NCBI GenBank assembly: GCA_035713725.1
Contig: DASTMZ010000166.1
Coordinates: forward strand, 1-30,422
Direction of reading: 5' to 3'
Length of the DNA stretch: 30,422 bases
From: DASQPR01 sp035713725
GTDB lineage: Bacteria > Actinomycetota > Actinomycetes > Mycobacteriales > Micromonosporaceae
Shown here: piece after piece, positions 1 to 8,117 of the stretch
How the letters are laid out: every line of letters begins with the position of its first letter
Numbering within the stretch: position 1 is the first letter of the stretch
The notes under the pieces: model-generated
Database searches by the model: none
Seen by the model: only the letters and a program-made list of their open reading frames with translations
What the model was told of the DNA's origin: nothing
Program-made: the position numbers and the translations under genes

Positions 1-1
1 G

Positions 2-439
2 AGCACTTCTGACCCGCTCGCTGAGCTCGCCGCCACGATCTCGGTCGAGGGTACGTTGCCTGACCGGATGGGCATCCAGATCCTCGAGGCGTCGCCGGAG
101 CGGGTCGTCGGAGTGATGCCGGTGGCCGGCAATACCCAGCCGTACGGCCTGTTGCACGGCGGCGCGTCTTGTGTGCTAGCCGAGACGCTGGGCTCGATTG
201 GCGCGGCGCTGCATGCGATGCGGCTACACGGCGGCATCACGGTCGGCGTGGACATCAACGCGACGCACCACAAGGGCGTGCGGTCCGGTTCGGTGACCGG
301 CGTCGCGACGCCGGCCAAGCTCGGCGCGACCGTGGCGACGTACGAGGTGGTCATCTCCGACGAAGGCGGCGACCGCGTCTGCACGGCGCGGCTGACGTGT
401 CTCCTCCGCAAACCGGCGCCCGACAACGGCGACGCCTAA
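2..439 (+). CDS. PaaI-type hotdog-fold thioesterase, 5' end just outside window
   Basis: The reading frame is open to the left edge. The first in-window codons read STSDPLAELAATI, and the preceding codon ends in G, so the start codon probably lies two bases outside the window. A TTG at 56 is a poor alternative because it would remove the usual N-terminal helix. The core PYGLLHGGASCVLAETLGS is the PaaI/ComA-like hotdog signature, with the substrate-binding HGG and a catalytic acid in the following helix (AETLGS). Family members hydrolyse aryl- or acyl-CoA thioesters in the cytosol. About 145 residues is normal for the family. The specific substrate cannot be read from the sequence. The gene ends at a TAA and is followed by a 90-base gap. 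Confidence 0.87.
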   Translation, partial: STSDPLAELAATISVEGTLPDRMGIQILEASPERVVGVMPVAGNTQPYGLLHGGASCVLAETLGSIGAALHAMRLHGGITVGVDINATHHKGVRSGSVTGVATPAKLGATVATYEVVISDEGGDRVCTARLTCLLRKPAPDNGDA

Positions 440-529
440 AGTAGCCCACACGGCCAGCGACCCGCGACGTGACAGCGTGTCGATAGGCCGGATACGCAGC
501 GATAACTTGACCTGCTCGCATACGGTGAC

Positions 530-931
530 GTGGTGACCAGCCGCCGGGACGCGTATCACGACGCGTACGACGACGCCCAGATGATCCTCGGCACCGCGCT
601 CGGCGGCGAGCGTGCCGCGGTGGTGGGCGGGGTGGACGCGGTCGTCGATCGGTCCGGCCCGGCCGGCGCGTTCCACGTCGCACTGTGCCTCGCGGCGACC
701 TTGGTGGGCGACGAGGGCTACCCCGGTGGCGCGGCTCTCGACTTTCCCGGCATCGACAACGCCAGCTACGACGCGCGATGGGTGGCGCGGTTCGTCAGCG
801 CGTACGTCAACGGTGACCGGCCGACCGCCGAGGCGCTGATGCGTGCCGCGGATGCCGACGGAGAGCTGGCATCCTGCATGGCGACACTGGCCGGATCGAC
901 GGTCGAGACGCTTCGCCGGCGGGACCGCTGA
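530..931 (+). CDS. Hypothetical protein, 133 aa
   Basis: I do not recognise this protein. It starts at GTG (530), with a second GTG in an overlapping frame two bases on. The protein is Ala/Asp-rich, has no signal peptide or membrane span and looks mainly helical, ending in a basic RRRDR tail. Third-codon positions are strongly G/C and the frame is uninterrupted, which supports real coding. It follows the thioesterase in the same direction after 90 bases, so co-transcription is possible but not shown. No catalytic motif is visible. Confidence 0.62.
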   Translation: MVTSRRDAYHDAYDDAQMILGTALGGERAAVVGGVDAVVDRSGPAGAFHVALCLAATLVGDEGYPGGAALDFPGIDNASYDARWVARFVSAYVNGDRPTAEALMRAADADGELASCMATLAGSTVETLRRRDR

Positions 932-1060
932 CGCTGCTGCGGCGCCACCGGACGCTCCTGCGGCGCCGCTGACGCCGCTGCGGGCACGGCCGGCTAGGGA
1001 GCCGATCGAGCGACGCCGCTGAGGCCGCTGCGCGGCGCCGCCGACGGCGAACGGGTTCTC
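930..1060. repeat. Imperfect GACGCYNCTGCGGCGCC-like repeats
   Basis: Immediately after the 530-931 gene, the motif GACGCTGCTGCGGCGCC recurs with changes at about 930, 951, 971 and 1012, making a GC-rich low-complexity strip before the convergent APH-like gene. It can form several GC hairpins and may act as a bidirectional terminator. No T-tract follows. Confidence 0.4.
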
Positions 1061-1076
1061 GAATCGCTACGGCTGC

Positions 1077-1880
1077 TCAGATCGCTCGAACTTCGGCGAG
1101 CCGCTTGACCGCGAACTCGTCGTCCCAACAAACGGCGGCACCCCATGCGGACCACGCTTGCGCGGCGACGTCAAACGCGGTGTCGTCGAGGCCGGCGGCG
1201 TTGTCGGGCAGGACGAGATCGAGGTCGGGGACGTCGACGTGCGACTCGTCCCAGTCGATCAGGGCGACTCGATTCGCGGTCATGCGTACATTGCCAAGGT
1301 TGTTGGAGTCGCCGTGGACGACGCATGTCTGACGTCCGGTGAGCCGAGCCCACGCTGCCCGGCATCGAGCAACACCCTCCGGCGGCATCGCGCCGAGATC
1401 GATCTTCGTCCCCGTCTCGGCGTGCAGGAGGTCGGTCGACGAACGCCAGCCTGGGCGCTGCGGCCAGCCCTGCGTCAACTTATGCAGCTGGCGAAGGGTA
1501 TCGGCCACGCGACGCCAGTCGGCCTTCGACTCGGGCGGGCCGCCCGCCACGTAGGTCATCACCACGAGACCGTCGGCGAACAGCCGGCCGTCCGTCGTCG
1601 GGATCGGCACCGGCACGGTCAGACCTTCGCGGTCGAGATATTGGAGGAGTGTGGTCTCCCACGCGAGATCAGCGTCGCTCCGGACGCCGAGACGACCGAC
1701 CGCGATGCGCCCGTCGACGCGCACGCTCCACACGTCGTTGGCGACTCCGCCAGCGAGCCGTTCGATGCGCGCCGCGTCGTCACCCCATCGCTCGAGTGCC
1801 GCCCATCCCACCGGCCACATGTTACGGAGGTCCCGAACATTGCTCGCCTGCTTAACGGGCGGTCGTAACGCGCTCCACAC
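1077..1880 (-). CDS. Aminoglycoside phosphotransferase (APH)-family kinase
   Basis: This is a small-molecule kinase of the APH/choline-kinase fold. The catalytic loop is HGDSNNLGN (residues 189-197, Asp191 as catalytic base, Asn196 as metal ligand), and the metal-binding IDWDE is at 208-212. The N-lobe contains GGVANDVWSV, a glycine-rich loop equivalent. Length (267 aa, or 247 if translation starts at Met21, position 1820) fits the family. The GTG at 1880 is the first start after an in-frame stop; neither start has a clear Shine-Dalgarno, so the N-terminus is uncertain. Most chromosomal members of this family have unknown substrates, and a resistance role should not be assumed. It is convergent with the preceding gene. 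Confidence 0.85.
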   Translation of the reverse strand: MWSALRPPVKQASNVRDLRNMWPVGWAALERWGDDAARIERLAGGVANDVWSVRVDGRIAVGRLGVRSDADLAWETTLLQYLDREGLTVPVPIPTTDGRLFADGLVVMTYVAGGPPESKADWRRVADTLRQLHKLTQGWPQRPGWRSSTDLLHAETGTKIDLGAMPPEGVARCRAAWARLTGRQTCVVHGDSNNLGNVRMTANRVALIDWDESHVDVPDLDLVLPDNAAGLDDTAFDVAAQAWSAWGAAVCWDDEFAVKRLAEVRAI

Positions 1881-1967
1881 CTAGATCCGCACAGCCTCGC
1901 CGACTCGCCGGTCCATCGCGGAGCCGGTGGCGCTGTTGCTGTCGGGCTGGCGTGATAGGTCTACAGC

Positions 1968-2705
1968 ATGTCCGATGCGATCCTCGACAAGGTCCGCAAA
2001 CTGCTCGCGAAGGCCGAGGACCCGGCGTGCACGCCGGCCGAGGCCGAGGCGTTCACCGCGAAGGCCGCCGAGCTGATCGCAAAATACGGCGTCGACAGTG
2101 CGCTGCTTGCCGCGGCGGATCCGACCGTCGATCCGGTCGGCGATCTCGTGGTTGAAGTGCTCGCGCCCTACGCACTGGACAAGTGCGGTCTGCTCGCCGG
2201 CGTCGCGGCGGCGCTGCGTTGCCAGTGTGTCCGACGCCAAGGGTGGACCGGTCAACACAAGACGTTCGCGGTTCACCTATTCGGCCACGACAGTGATCTG
2301 CGCCGCGTCGAGCTCTTGTTCACCTCGCTGCTCGTTCAAGCCGGGTTCGCGCTCGGTGCGCAGGTCGTGCCGGGCTGGGAGAACGTCGCGGCATATCGGC
2401 GATCGTGGTTCGCTGGCTACACCTCCGCGATCGTCGCGCGTTTGCGTGCCGCCGAGGACCGCGCGGCGGCGACGGCGGAGCGGGACGTCCGCGGTCGGTC
2501 GGTCGCGCTGGTGCTCGCCGACCGAGGAGCCGAGGTCTCCCGGCGGCTCGCCGACACCTACCCGCGAGTGCGGACCGCGGGTCCACGGCGGCTTGCCGGC
2601 AGCGGGGCGCGCCATGGGTACGAAGCCGGTCGGCGCGCGGATATCGGGACGCTGCGTATGCGTGGCGCCGGCACGACTGGACCAGCGATCCGCGCTCGTC
2701 CGTAG
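1968..2705 (+). CDS. DUF2786 domain-containing protein
   Basis: The N-terminal 45 residues (ILDKVRKLLAKAEDPACTPAEAEAFTAKA...LIAKYGVD) match the DUF2786 signature, a short helical domain of unknown function common in actinobacteria and phages. The remaining 200 residues hold a conserved-looking alpha/beta segment (VAAALRCQCVRRQG...HLFGHDSDLRRVELLFTSL) and end GYEAGRRADIGTLRM, a typical tail for this family. It is probably cytosolic. The ATG at 1968 gives the complete N-terminal domain. The 3' end is 31 bases from the convergent LCP gene. Function is unknown. Confidence 0.83.
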   Translation: MSDAILDKVRKLLAKAEDPACTPAEAEAFTAKAAELIAKYGVDSALLAAADPTVDPVGDLVVEVLAPYALDKCGLLAGVAAALRCQCVRRQGWTGQHKTFAVHLFGHDSDLRRVELLFTSLLVQAGFALGAQVVPGWENVAAYRRSWFAGYTSAIVARLRAAEDRAAATAERDVRGRSVALVLADRGAEVSRRLADTYPRVRTAGPRRLAGSGARHGYEAGRRADIGTLRMRGAGTTGPAIRARP

Positions 2706-2736
2706 CGGCGCAGAGCAGCGCCCGGACGCTAGGCGC

Positions 2737-4257
2737 TCAGTTCGCGGCCCAGTCCTGATGCGTCTGCAGGAAGAGTCCGATGTTGTCGTCGGTCGCGGTC
2801 TTGTCGGCCACCACGGCGGCAAGCAGTTTCTTGCTGTCGGCGTTGAGGCTTTGTACGGAACCGGCGATCGATCCCGCCGATCCGTCGTAGTCGACCGTCT
2901 GACCGTCGTTCGTCTTGATGGCGACGAGCGCGCTCGGGGTGATGCCCTTGAGCGTGAAGATCCAGTCGGTGACGGAAATGCGGCTGTCGATCACGAGCGC
3001 CTTGCCGAGCGACCCGATGAACGACTGCAACTTGAATGGGTCGCTGAGGCCCTGGTCGTACGCTTCCTGTACGACCGCCTTGATGAACTGCTGCTGGTGG
3101 CGCTGGCGTGCGTAGTCGGTGCCGACCAGCCCGTCGCGGGCTCGTACGTAGTCGAGTGCCTGCGACGGCGTCAGGTGCTGGTTGCCGATCTTGTAGACGT
3201 TCGGCCTCGTCCCAGGCAGCGCACACTGCAGCGGATTCTTGTCGAACGTGTAGCCCGGCTGGCAGTAGGGCACGCCGGTGTTCGGGTTGATGTGGTAGGG
3301 CACGGCGGGCTTGCCGGTCTTGATGTTCACGCCGAAGTGGATCGAGTACGTCGTCTCGTCGACGTACATATTCACGCCGCCAAGCTTCTTGAGGATGTCG
3401 GTGAACCCGTTGAAGTCGACGATCGCGCCGCCGTTGAACGTGATACCGAAGTTCTGCTTGATCGTCGCGGCGAGCAACTGGAAGCCGCCGGCGTCACCCG
3501 CGCCGTTTTGGCTGCCGAAAACGAACGCCGCGTTGATCTTGTTAGAGTCACCGGGAAAGTTGCTCGGCTTGAACGCCGGGATGCGGACGCCCGTGTCGCG
3601 CGGGATCGAGATCAAATAGGCACGGTCGTGCGAGGCCGGGATGTGCACGATGATGATCGTGTCGGCGTGCCCGCCGTCCGTCTCGGTCGGGCGTTGATCC
3701 GAACCGACAAGCAAAATGTTGAGCGGCCCGTTGACGGTCGAGCCGGTGAACGGCGCCGCGACCGAGCCGAGCAGATTCTCCTTCGTGACCGCGTGGTCGA
3801 TCTGGTGCAGCTCGAGCTTCACGACGCCCATCGCGCCGACGCCCCCAACCAAGACAAGGGCGCCGAGCACGACGAGCAGCTTCGCCCACAGCGGGCTGCG
3901 GTGCCGCGTCGTCCCTCGGCGCGACGCGTTGCGGCGTTTGCGATCGCCCTTGCCAGGCTCGCCGAAGCCGGTCTGGTCCTGGGCGTCACCGTCGGTCGCG
4001 ATCCCGGCAAACTGCACGGGTACGAAGGGCTGTCGGCTGGACGCGGGCGGCGAAACGCTCGCGGCCGCCCGCACAGGTGGCGCGGTAGTGGCGCCTGGCT
4101 GCGGTTGGCGCGGTTGGCTGTCCGAAGGTCGACGTTGACCAGGCGGGCGTTCGCCGCCTGCCTGGCCTTGGGCATCCGGCGGCCCGACCCGCGCCACGCC
4201 ACGGTGGCTCGCTTGTGGATCGTCCGGGCGCGACAGACCGGCCAACCAATCCCCCAT
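2737..4257 (-). CDS. LytR-CpsA-Psr (LCP) family protein
   Basis: LCP enzymes transfer undecaprenyl-linked glycopolymers to peptidoglycan at the outer face of the membrane. Residues 1-122 are a Pro/Gln-rich cytoplasmic tail, 123-147 a single transmembrane helix, and about 180-400 the LCP domain, with LLVGSDQR, HADTIIIVHI, SIPRDTGVRIP (catalytic-site Arg/Asp) and NKINAAFVFG. The later motif ALDYVRARDGLVGTDYARQRHQQ carries the second set of conserved Arg residues. An insertion before it contains two cysteines (YCQPGYTFDKNPLQC) that could form a disulfide. There is no LytR_C domain. At 506 aa it is slightly long because of the tail. The ATG at 4257 lacks a strong Shine-Dalgarno. Confidence 0.92.
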   Translation of the reverse strand: MGDWLAGLSRPDDPQASHRGVARVGPPDAQGQAGGERPPGQRRPSDSQPRQPQPGATTAPPVRAAASVSPPASSRQPFVPVQFAGIATDGDAQDQTGFGEPGKGDRKRRNASRRGTTRHRSPLWAKLLVVLGALVLVGGVGAMGVVKLELHQIDHAVTKENLLGSVAAPFTGSTVNGPLNILLVGSDQRPTETDGGHADTIIIVHIPASHDRAYLISIPRDTGVRIPAFKPSNFPGDSNKINAAFVFGSQNGAGDAGGFQLLAATIKQNFGITFNGGAIVDFNGFTDILKKLGGVNMYVDETTYSIHFGVNIKTGKPAVPYHINPNTGVPYCQPGYTFDKNPLQCALPGTRPNVYKIGNQHLTPSQALDYVRARDGLVGTDYARQRHQQQFIKAVVQEAYDQGLSDPFKLQSFIGSLGKALVIDSRISVTDWIFTLKGITPSALVAIKTNDGQTVDYDGSAGSIAGSVQSLNADSKKLLAAVVADKTATDDNIGLFLQTHQDWAAN

Positions 4258-4442
4258 GATCAGGGCGTGCTACCCAAGGCCGGACTGCGCATGGCCGGGT
4301 CAGCCGAATGGGGGGTCGGCGTGATGGTCTGCGCATCCGGGCTTTGGGGATTCCGCCGGGATGAACACCTGATCAGCCATGCTAGCTCGGATCATCCAGG
4401 GTCGGCTGTCCCGTTCAGGCCGGCCTCATCCGACCCACACGC

Positions 4443-5171
4443 CTAGGCGCCGGCCTTCACGTTGGAGACGATCTTCTGTACGAGATCGACGATGTGGCCG
4501 TCGTTCAGCGAGCCGGCCGTGTCGTTGTAGAACGCGCTCACCACGTTGTCGCCGATGCGTGCCACCACCAACGTCGTGCCGCCGTAGAACTGTGGCGAGT
4601 TGATGACCGCTCGCACCGCTTCGTCGCCGACGCCGCTCAGCGACGAGACCTTCAGGTGCTCGGTTGCGGTCACGCCGTCCGCCTTATACGAGAACGTCGC
4701 GCATTCCGTGAACACCTTGCGGATCCGTGTCAACGCCACCGAACCGTTGCCCGGCTCGAATGCGTCGATCTCCTGAGAAATCTCGTTGTGGTTCTTGTCG
4801 ACGTAGTCCGACTGCGCGAACGAGACACCGGTCAAGCCGGTCGCGCTGATGAAGCTCGTCGCGTTCAGGTCGCCGCACTTTGACTTCGACGCCACCGGCC
4901 CGGTGCTTGGCAGTTGCAGCGCCGCACCCGAGTCCGCGGTCGCCGTGGTGTCCTGGCTGAAGCCGGCCGGCACGTCGGTGACGAGCATGCTTTTGAGTTG
5001 CGTACCCGTGAATGCCTTGGTGACCGGCGACGGCGAAGAAGATGTAGCGGTGGAGCCCGACACGATCCGGGCCGAGTTCGGCGCGGTGCCGCACGCGGCC
5101 GTCGCGAGCACCGCCGACGCTGCGGAAGCCGCGGCGACTGCACGGATTATCCGAATAGTTCGCATTGTCAT
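4443..5171 (-). CDS. Putative lipoprotein, PknH-sensor-like extracellular domain
   Basis: The N-terminus (MTMRTIRIIRAVAAAS...LATAACG) is a lipoprotein signal peptide with the lipidated Cys at residue 27; the lipobox TAAC is acceptable though it lacks the usual Leu at -3. A Ser/Thr linker follows, then a soluble domain with two cysteines (SKCGDL and FTECATF). The domain resembles extracellular PknH/LpqN-type sensor domains; this resemblance is by eye and not certain. The start was set at ATG 5171, preceded by a weak GGAA; TTG 5189 and ATG 5165 are alternatives. It lies 185 bases upstream of the LCP gene on the same strand, with its own likely transcript. Ligand unknown. Confidence 0.75.
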   Translation of the reverse strand: MTMRTIRIIRAVAAASAASAVLATAACGTAPNSARIVSGSTATSSSPSPVTKAFTGTQLKSMLVTDVPAGFSQDTTATADSGAALQLPSTGPVASKSKCGDLNATSFISATGLTGVSFAQSDYVDKNHNEISQEIDAFEPGNGSVALTRIRKVFTECATFSYKADGVTATEHLKVSSLSGVGDEAVRAVINSPQFYGGTTLVVARIGDNVVSAFYNDTAGSLNDGHIVDLVQKIVSNVKAGA

Positions 5172-5189
5172 CTTTGCGATTCCGATCAA

Positions 5190-5636
5190 ATTCCGGGGAT
5201 GCAGCGGGCCACGCTACGCGATCCGCACGACGGCCGGTAATTCGACGCGAGTGGCGTCCGACGTGCGTTTGCCGAGCTAGCGGTGCTGTGTGGAGGGTCC
5301 GCACGGAGATCGATACATGACGCAGAACACATCGGGATGGCCGGGTCTGCCGCCTGCGCCGTCAACCTGGGATGCGGCTAACTGCGATATAGCAGATTGA
5401 CACCTTACGAAGAGGCTCACCTTAACGCATACTAAGGCCAAGGGTCATGGCCCGACCAGGGTCCGATGGTTTGGCTGGCAGCGCAGCCAGACAAAGCAAC
5501 GGCACCCGGCTGCCACCGGGTGCCGCCATGGACCTCCGTCCGTCGCGAGGAGGAGGTGTCCACCAGATGTCATCGTTGCCGAACTCGGCCCTCCTCGCAA
5601 CAGTCCCGACAGATGTCGGCAGTTGGGAGGCATCGA
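5190..5636. other. 447-base divergent intergenic region
   Basis: This stretch lies between the minus-strand lipoprotein gene and the plus-strand DUF6232 gene and carries no convincing gene. It holds a TTGACA box at 5397-5402, with AT-richer sequence (CTTAAC) 18 bases downstream as a weak plus-strand promoter. Hairpins lie at 5472-5489 and 5500-5525, and a purine tract GAGGAGGAGG is at 5547-5556. An ATG at 5567 follows that tract and opens a 47-codon frame overlapping the DUF6232 gene in another frame; I could not support it as a gene. Confidence 0.5.
5500..5525. terminator. 10-bp GC-rich hairpin in leader of DUF6232 gene
   Basis: CGGCACCCGG and CCGGGTGCCG pair perfectly over 10 bp around a 6-base loop. 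A weaker 6-bp stem (TGGCTG/CAGCCA) sits at 5472-5489. No T-tract follows, so it could be an attenuator or mRNA-stability element in the DUF6232 leader rather than a classic terminator. Confidence 0.4.
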
Positions 5637-6065
5637 ATGGCCGAGTTTTACCGGGGTCACTCGCTTTCCATCACAAGCGATGCCATGGAGGTGTGGTGGC
5701 CACGACATGAACGGTTCTCCATCGAGGACCTGCGCGACGTGTACGTCTTCCGCGACGTCGCCAGTTCCGTTGTCGTACGCGGCATCGGGGCATCCGCGGT
5801 CATGCTGGTCGCGACCGCGGTGAGCTGGCAACTGCTCCGGTCGCCGACGGTGGCGTTGATTGGCGTACTCGTCGTGCTGGCGCCCGCGGTGATCGGTGGC
5901 GCATGCATGCGCACACAGCGACCGCCGTGGGAGCTGCGAGCGGTCTACCAGGGCCGCGATGTCCATCTCTTCAGTTCGCGAGACCAGATCACCTTCAGTC
6001 AGGTCAAGCGCGCATTGGTTCGGGCGATCGAGGCAAATGAACGCGAGAACTACGCCCTGCGGTGA
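5637..6065 (+). CDS. DUF6232 family two-TM membrane protein
   Basis: The ATG at 5637 is preceded by GGGAGG six bases upstream, a strong Shine-Dalgarno that decides the start over in-frame upstream ones; the product is 142 aa. The N-terminus MAEFYRGHSLSITSDAMEVWW...F.I.DLRDVYVFR is a short PH-like beta segment. Two hydrophobic helices follow (about 45-67 and 70-91), then a cytosolic tail ending in QVKRALVRAIEAN. This layout matches DUF6232 proteins of actinobacteria, whose function is unknown. It precedes the WhiJ/Scr1-type regulator by 124 bases on the same strand. Such proteins are often seen near XRE/DUF397 loci (from memory), so a linked role is possible but inferred. Confidence 0.8.
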   Translation: MAEFYRGHSLSITSDAMEVWWPRHERFSIEDLRDVYVFRDVASSVVVRGIGASAVMLVATAVSWQLLRSPTVALIGVLVVLAPAVIGGACMRTQRPPWELRAVYQGRDVHLFSSRDQITFSQVKRALVRAIEANERENYALR

Positions 6066-6101
6066 TAGGCCCGTGATCTTTGCAGGCGTACGATCTCCGA
6101 A

Positions 6102-6152
6102 CAGACAGATGCCTGTCTGCCACCTCGCAGATAGCAAGATGCGAGGTGGCAG
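6102..6152. promoter_or_regulatory. Two overlapping, mutually exclusive hairpins upstream of the XRE regulator
   Basis: Stem A pairs CAGACAG (6102-6108) with CTGTCTG (6113-6119) around a 4-base loop. Stem B is a perfect 13-bp pair, CTGCCACCTCGCA (6117-6129) with its complement (6140-6152), around a 10-base loop. They share bases 6117-6119, so both cannot form fully at once. They sit 38-88 bases before the regulator ATG. They could be an operator bound by the dimeric regulator, or an RNA switch. Confidence 0.6.
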
Positions 6153-6189
6153 CGGCGTGGTCAGGGTCTGTAGCCGGAGATGCGACGCC

Positions 6190-7074
6190 ATGTCCAACGT
6201 CGATTCGCCCGCCGTCGCGCGACGCCGCGTACGTCTCGCGCTCCGTGCTGCGCGCGAGGAGAAGCAGCTGACCCAGGGCCAGGTTGCCGAGGCGATGGGC
6301 TGGTCCATCTCGAAGGTCATCCGGATCGAGAAGGGCGAGGTGAACGTCTCGCCGGGCGACCTGACTGTGCTTCTGGAGCACCTCGGCATCACGGATAAGA
6401 AGACCGTCGCCGAGCTCGCGGAAAGTGCTCGAGTGTCCCGACGCGAGCGCTGGACAGTCTCCGCTGAGGAACGCGAGTTCTATACGCCGGCGATGATCGA
6501 ATTGGTCCAGTTCGAAGCGGAGGCGCTTACGGTTCGGTATTACAACAACGTTCTCGTGCCTGGACCGCTGCAAGTTCGGCCCTACGCCGAGGCGGTCTTA
6601 GCCAGACCGCCAACGCCGGTTCCTTCCGGTGCGCGCGAAGCGCGGATACGGCTGCGAGAGCAGCGTAGGGAACGGCTATATGCGCCGAACGGACCCGCAT
6701 ACCTCGTGCTGCTGGACGAATCCGTCCTTTATCGAGAAGTCGGGAGTGCGCGCATAATGGCTGAACAGCTGGAATTCCTCCGGTCCATTGTGGTGGATGC
6801 TGGCGCCCGGCTTCAGCTCCGTATCATTCCGTTCAGCGCACAGAACACGAAGTACAACGTCGCACCGTACGTGCTGGTGGATCTTGATCAGGGCCGCAGC
6901 GCTCTGCTCTATCGCGAGACAGCTGCCACGGACGAGATCGTTGACGCAGAGGCCGACGTGCAGGCGCATCGGTTGATCTTCGACAGCATGTGGGCGTCAA
7001 GTTCAGATCGCGAACAGTCGCTCGAAATCATTGAACGCCGCACGGCCAGCATCCGACCGTCGGCGGGCGCCTGA
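6190..7074 (+). CDS. WhiJ/Scr1-type XRE regulator (HTH + DUF5753)
   Basis: Residues about 14-68 form an HTH_31/XRE helix-turn-helix (LTQGQVAEAMGWSISKVIRIEKGEV). Residues about 98-285 are the DUF5753 effector domain, with the hallmark stretch YYNNVLVPGPLQVRPYAEAV, then LLDESVLYREVG and RIIPFSA. Length (294 aa) is normal. The ATG at 6190 is preceded by GGAGA at a slightly long spacing; upstream in-frame codons belong to the hairpin region. In Streptomyces, WhiJ- and Scr1-type regulators work with small DUF397 partners to control development and antibiotic production, and they have been compared to toxin-antitoxin pairs. Here the nearest DUF397 gene lies only two bases downstream but on the opposite strand. 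The hairpins just upstream may be its own operator. Confidence 0.92.
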   Translation: MSNVDSPAVARRRVRLALRAAREEKQLTQGQVAEAMGWSISKVIRIEKGEVNVSPGDLTVLLEHLGITDKKTVAELAESARVSRRERWTVSAEEREFYTPAMIELVQFEAEALTVRYYNNVLVPGPLQVRPYAEAVLARPPTPVPSGAREARIRLREQRRERLYAPNGPAYLVLLDESVLYREVGSARIMAEQLEFLRSIVVDAGARLQLRIIPFSAQNTKYNVAPYVLVDLDQGRSALLYRETAATDEIVDAEADVQAHRLIFDSMWASSSDREQSLEIIERRTASIRPSAGA

Positions 7075-7076
7075 AA

Positions 7077-7271
7077 TCAGCGGACGTCGAACGCGCCCGA
7101 GCGTATCGCTGCCTTGAATCCCGCCCACTGTTCGGCGGTCAGCCGCAGCACCGGGTCCGGGGTCACCGAATCGCGGAGCCTGAATTCGGCGCCGACCTGT
7201 CGGGCCTCAACGCAACCATTGCTCTCGCACCGGCTGCTTTTTCGCCAGCCGACATCGGACACCGAGTTCAC
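7077..7271 (-). CDS. DUF397 domain protein (partner of XRE/DUF5753 regulator)
   Basis: The 64-residue product carries the whole DUF397 signature: WRKSSRCESNGCVEAR, FRLRDS, then RLTAEQWAGFKAAIRSGAFD. I chose GTG 7271 because GGGAG lies nine bases upstream; TTG 7298 would add nine residues with no ribosome site. DUF397 proteins are small cytosolic partners of WhiJ/Scr1-type regulators and modulate their DNA binding. The gene is convergent with the regulator, with a two-base gap between stop codons, so their transcripts would overlap at the 3' ends. The usual arrangement is co-directional, which makes this orientation notable. Confidence 0.9.
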   Translation of the reverse strand: MNSVSDVGWRKSSRCESNGCVEARQVGAEFRLRDSVTPDPVLRLTAEQWAGFKAAIRSGAFDVR

Positions 7272-7381
7272 CGCAGAAGTCTCCCAGCACTGCAACAACG
7301 GGCGCCAAAGTGAGATCCCGATGGGACGCTAGCACGCCTCGCGGAGCCCTCTTTGCGGTTCGGCAAACTCGCCGACGGCCA

Positions 7382-7411
7382 AATATAAAGATCGTCGAAC
7401 CTTGCGGTCAA
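7382..7411 (-). promoter_or_regulatory. Sigma70-type promoter TTGACC-N18-TATATT
   Basis: Read on the minus strand, TTGACC (7411-7406) and TATATT (7387-7382) are 18 bases apart. This near-consensus housekeeping promoter points at the DUF397 gene at 7271 and would give a leader of about 100 bases. It is one of the few AT-rich spots in the window. Confidence 0.55.
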
Positions 7412-7468
7412 AGCAATCGCGGATCTTAGGACAAACGTTGGCACGAACGCAGTCTGACTTGGGCGCCG

Positions 7469-7993
7469 TCAGGCAATGCCAAGCCCGGCGATGATCTCAG
7501 CTGTGGCTGAGTCCGGAGTCGTGGCCGCGCCCTCGTCAACGTGGATCGGTCGCTCGTCGCTGTCGGGGACTTCGAGCGTTTCGAGCTGGCTGGCGAGCAT
7601 GTTGACATGCATGTAATGACCGCGGCGTGCAGTCAGTCGCTCAAGCAACAGAGATCGATCGACGTCGAGGAAGGCAAACCGTGTCGTTCCGTCGGTCCCG
7701 CGTGTCGCCGACCGCAGCACATCCCGATAGGAGCGCTTGAGCGCGGAACACGTGACGACGCAACTTCGTCCTGCGGTCAGTTCGGCAGCAATCCAGTCCC
7801 GGATAGCGACTAGCCATGGCGCGCGGTCTTCATCCGTCAGTGGATGGCCAGCGGCCATCTTGGCAACGTTGTGTTCGGGATGAAAGGAGTCACCTTCCAC
7901 GAACTGCCAGCCGAGTTGTTTCGCCACTAGCAGCGCGATGGTTGACTTGCCGCTGCCCGCCACTCCCATGATGATCAATGCGGTGGGACCCAT
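7469..7993 (-). CDS. gntK: Gluconokinase
   Basis: Gluconokinase phosphorylates D-gluconate to 6-phosphogluconate with ATP, feeding the pentose phosphate pathway. The P-loop GVAGSGKS is at residues 10-17. The family motifs FVEGDSFHPEHNVAKMAAGHPLTDEDR, CSALKRSYRDVLR and RGHYMHVNMLASQLETLE (the last being the HFM..LL.SQ.. region) are all present, and 174 aa is the family norm. Met at 7993 matches the usual start MxPTxLIxMG; a GTG at 8026 would add 11 residues, and neither start has a good Shine-Dalgarno. The gene sits between two DUF397 genes on the same strand. No gluconate permease is nearby. Confidence 0.9.
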   Translation of the reverse strand: MGPTALIIMGVAGSGKSTIALLVAKQLGWQFVEGDSFHPEHNVAKMAAGHPLTDEDRAPWLVAIRDWIAAELTAGRSCVVTCSALKRSYRDVLRSATRGTDGTTRFAFLDVDRSLLLERLTARRGHYMHVNMLASQLETLEVPDSDERPIHVDEGAATTPDSATAEIIAGLGIA

Positions 7994-8117
7994 TCGACAA
8001 GTGTGCACATTCACGCGCGCGGACACCTGAGGAACTGGCGTAGCGTTCGGCTAGCTGGTCGGGAGCATCCCGCCTAGCGCTGGACGCCCCCGGCGCGCCG
8101 CAGATCTCCGCTGTGGG

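Noticed and set aside
930..1060. CRISPR-like array
   Set aside because: The repeats are imperfect, about 20 bases apart with no unique spacers, and no cas genes are nearby.
1077..1880. Aminoglycoside resistance gene
   Set aside because: Only the generic APH fold motifs are seen; chromosomal APH-fold kinases often act on other substrates.
2098..4446. A 782-codon plus-strand open frame across the DUF2786 and LCP genes
   Set aside because: It is antisense to an unmistakable LCP gene, is Arg/Val/Asp-rich as GC-rich shadow frames are, and shows no domain.
5447..5710. Short plus-strand frame with ATG 5567 behind a GAGGAGGAGG tract
   Set aside because: It overlaps the DUF6232 start in another frame and has no homology signal; spacing from the purine tract is long. 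A leader peptide is possible but not supported.
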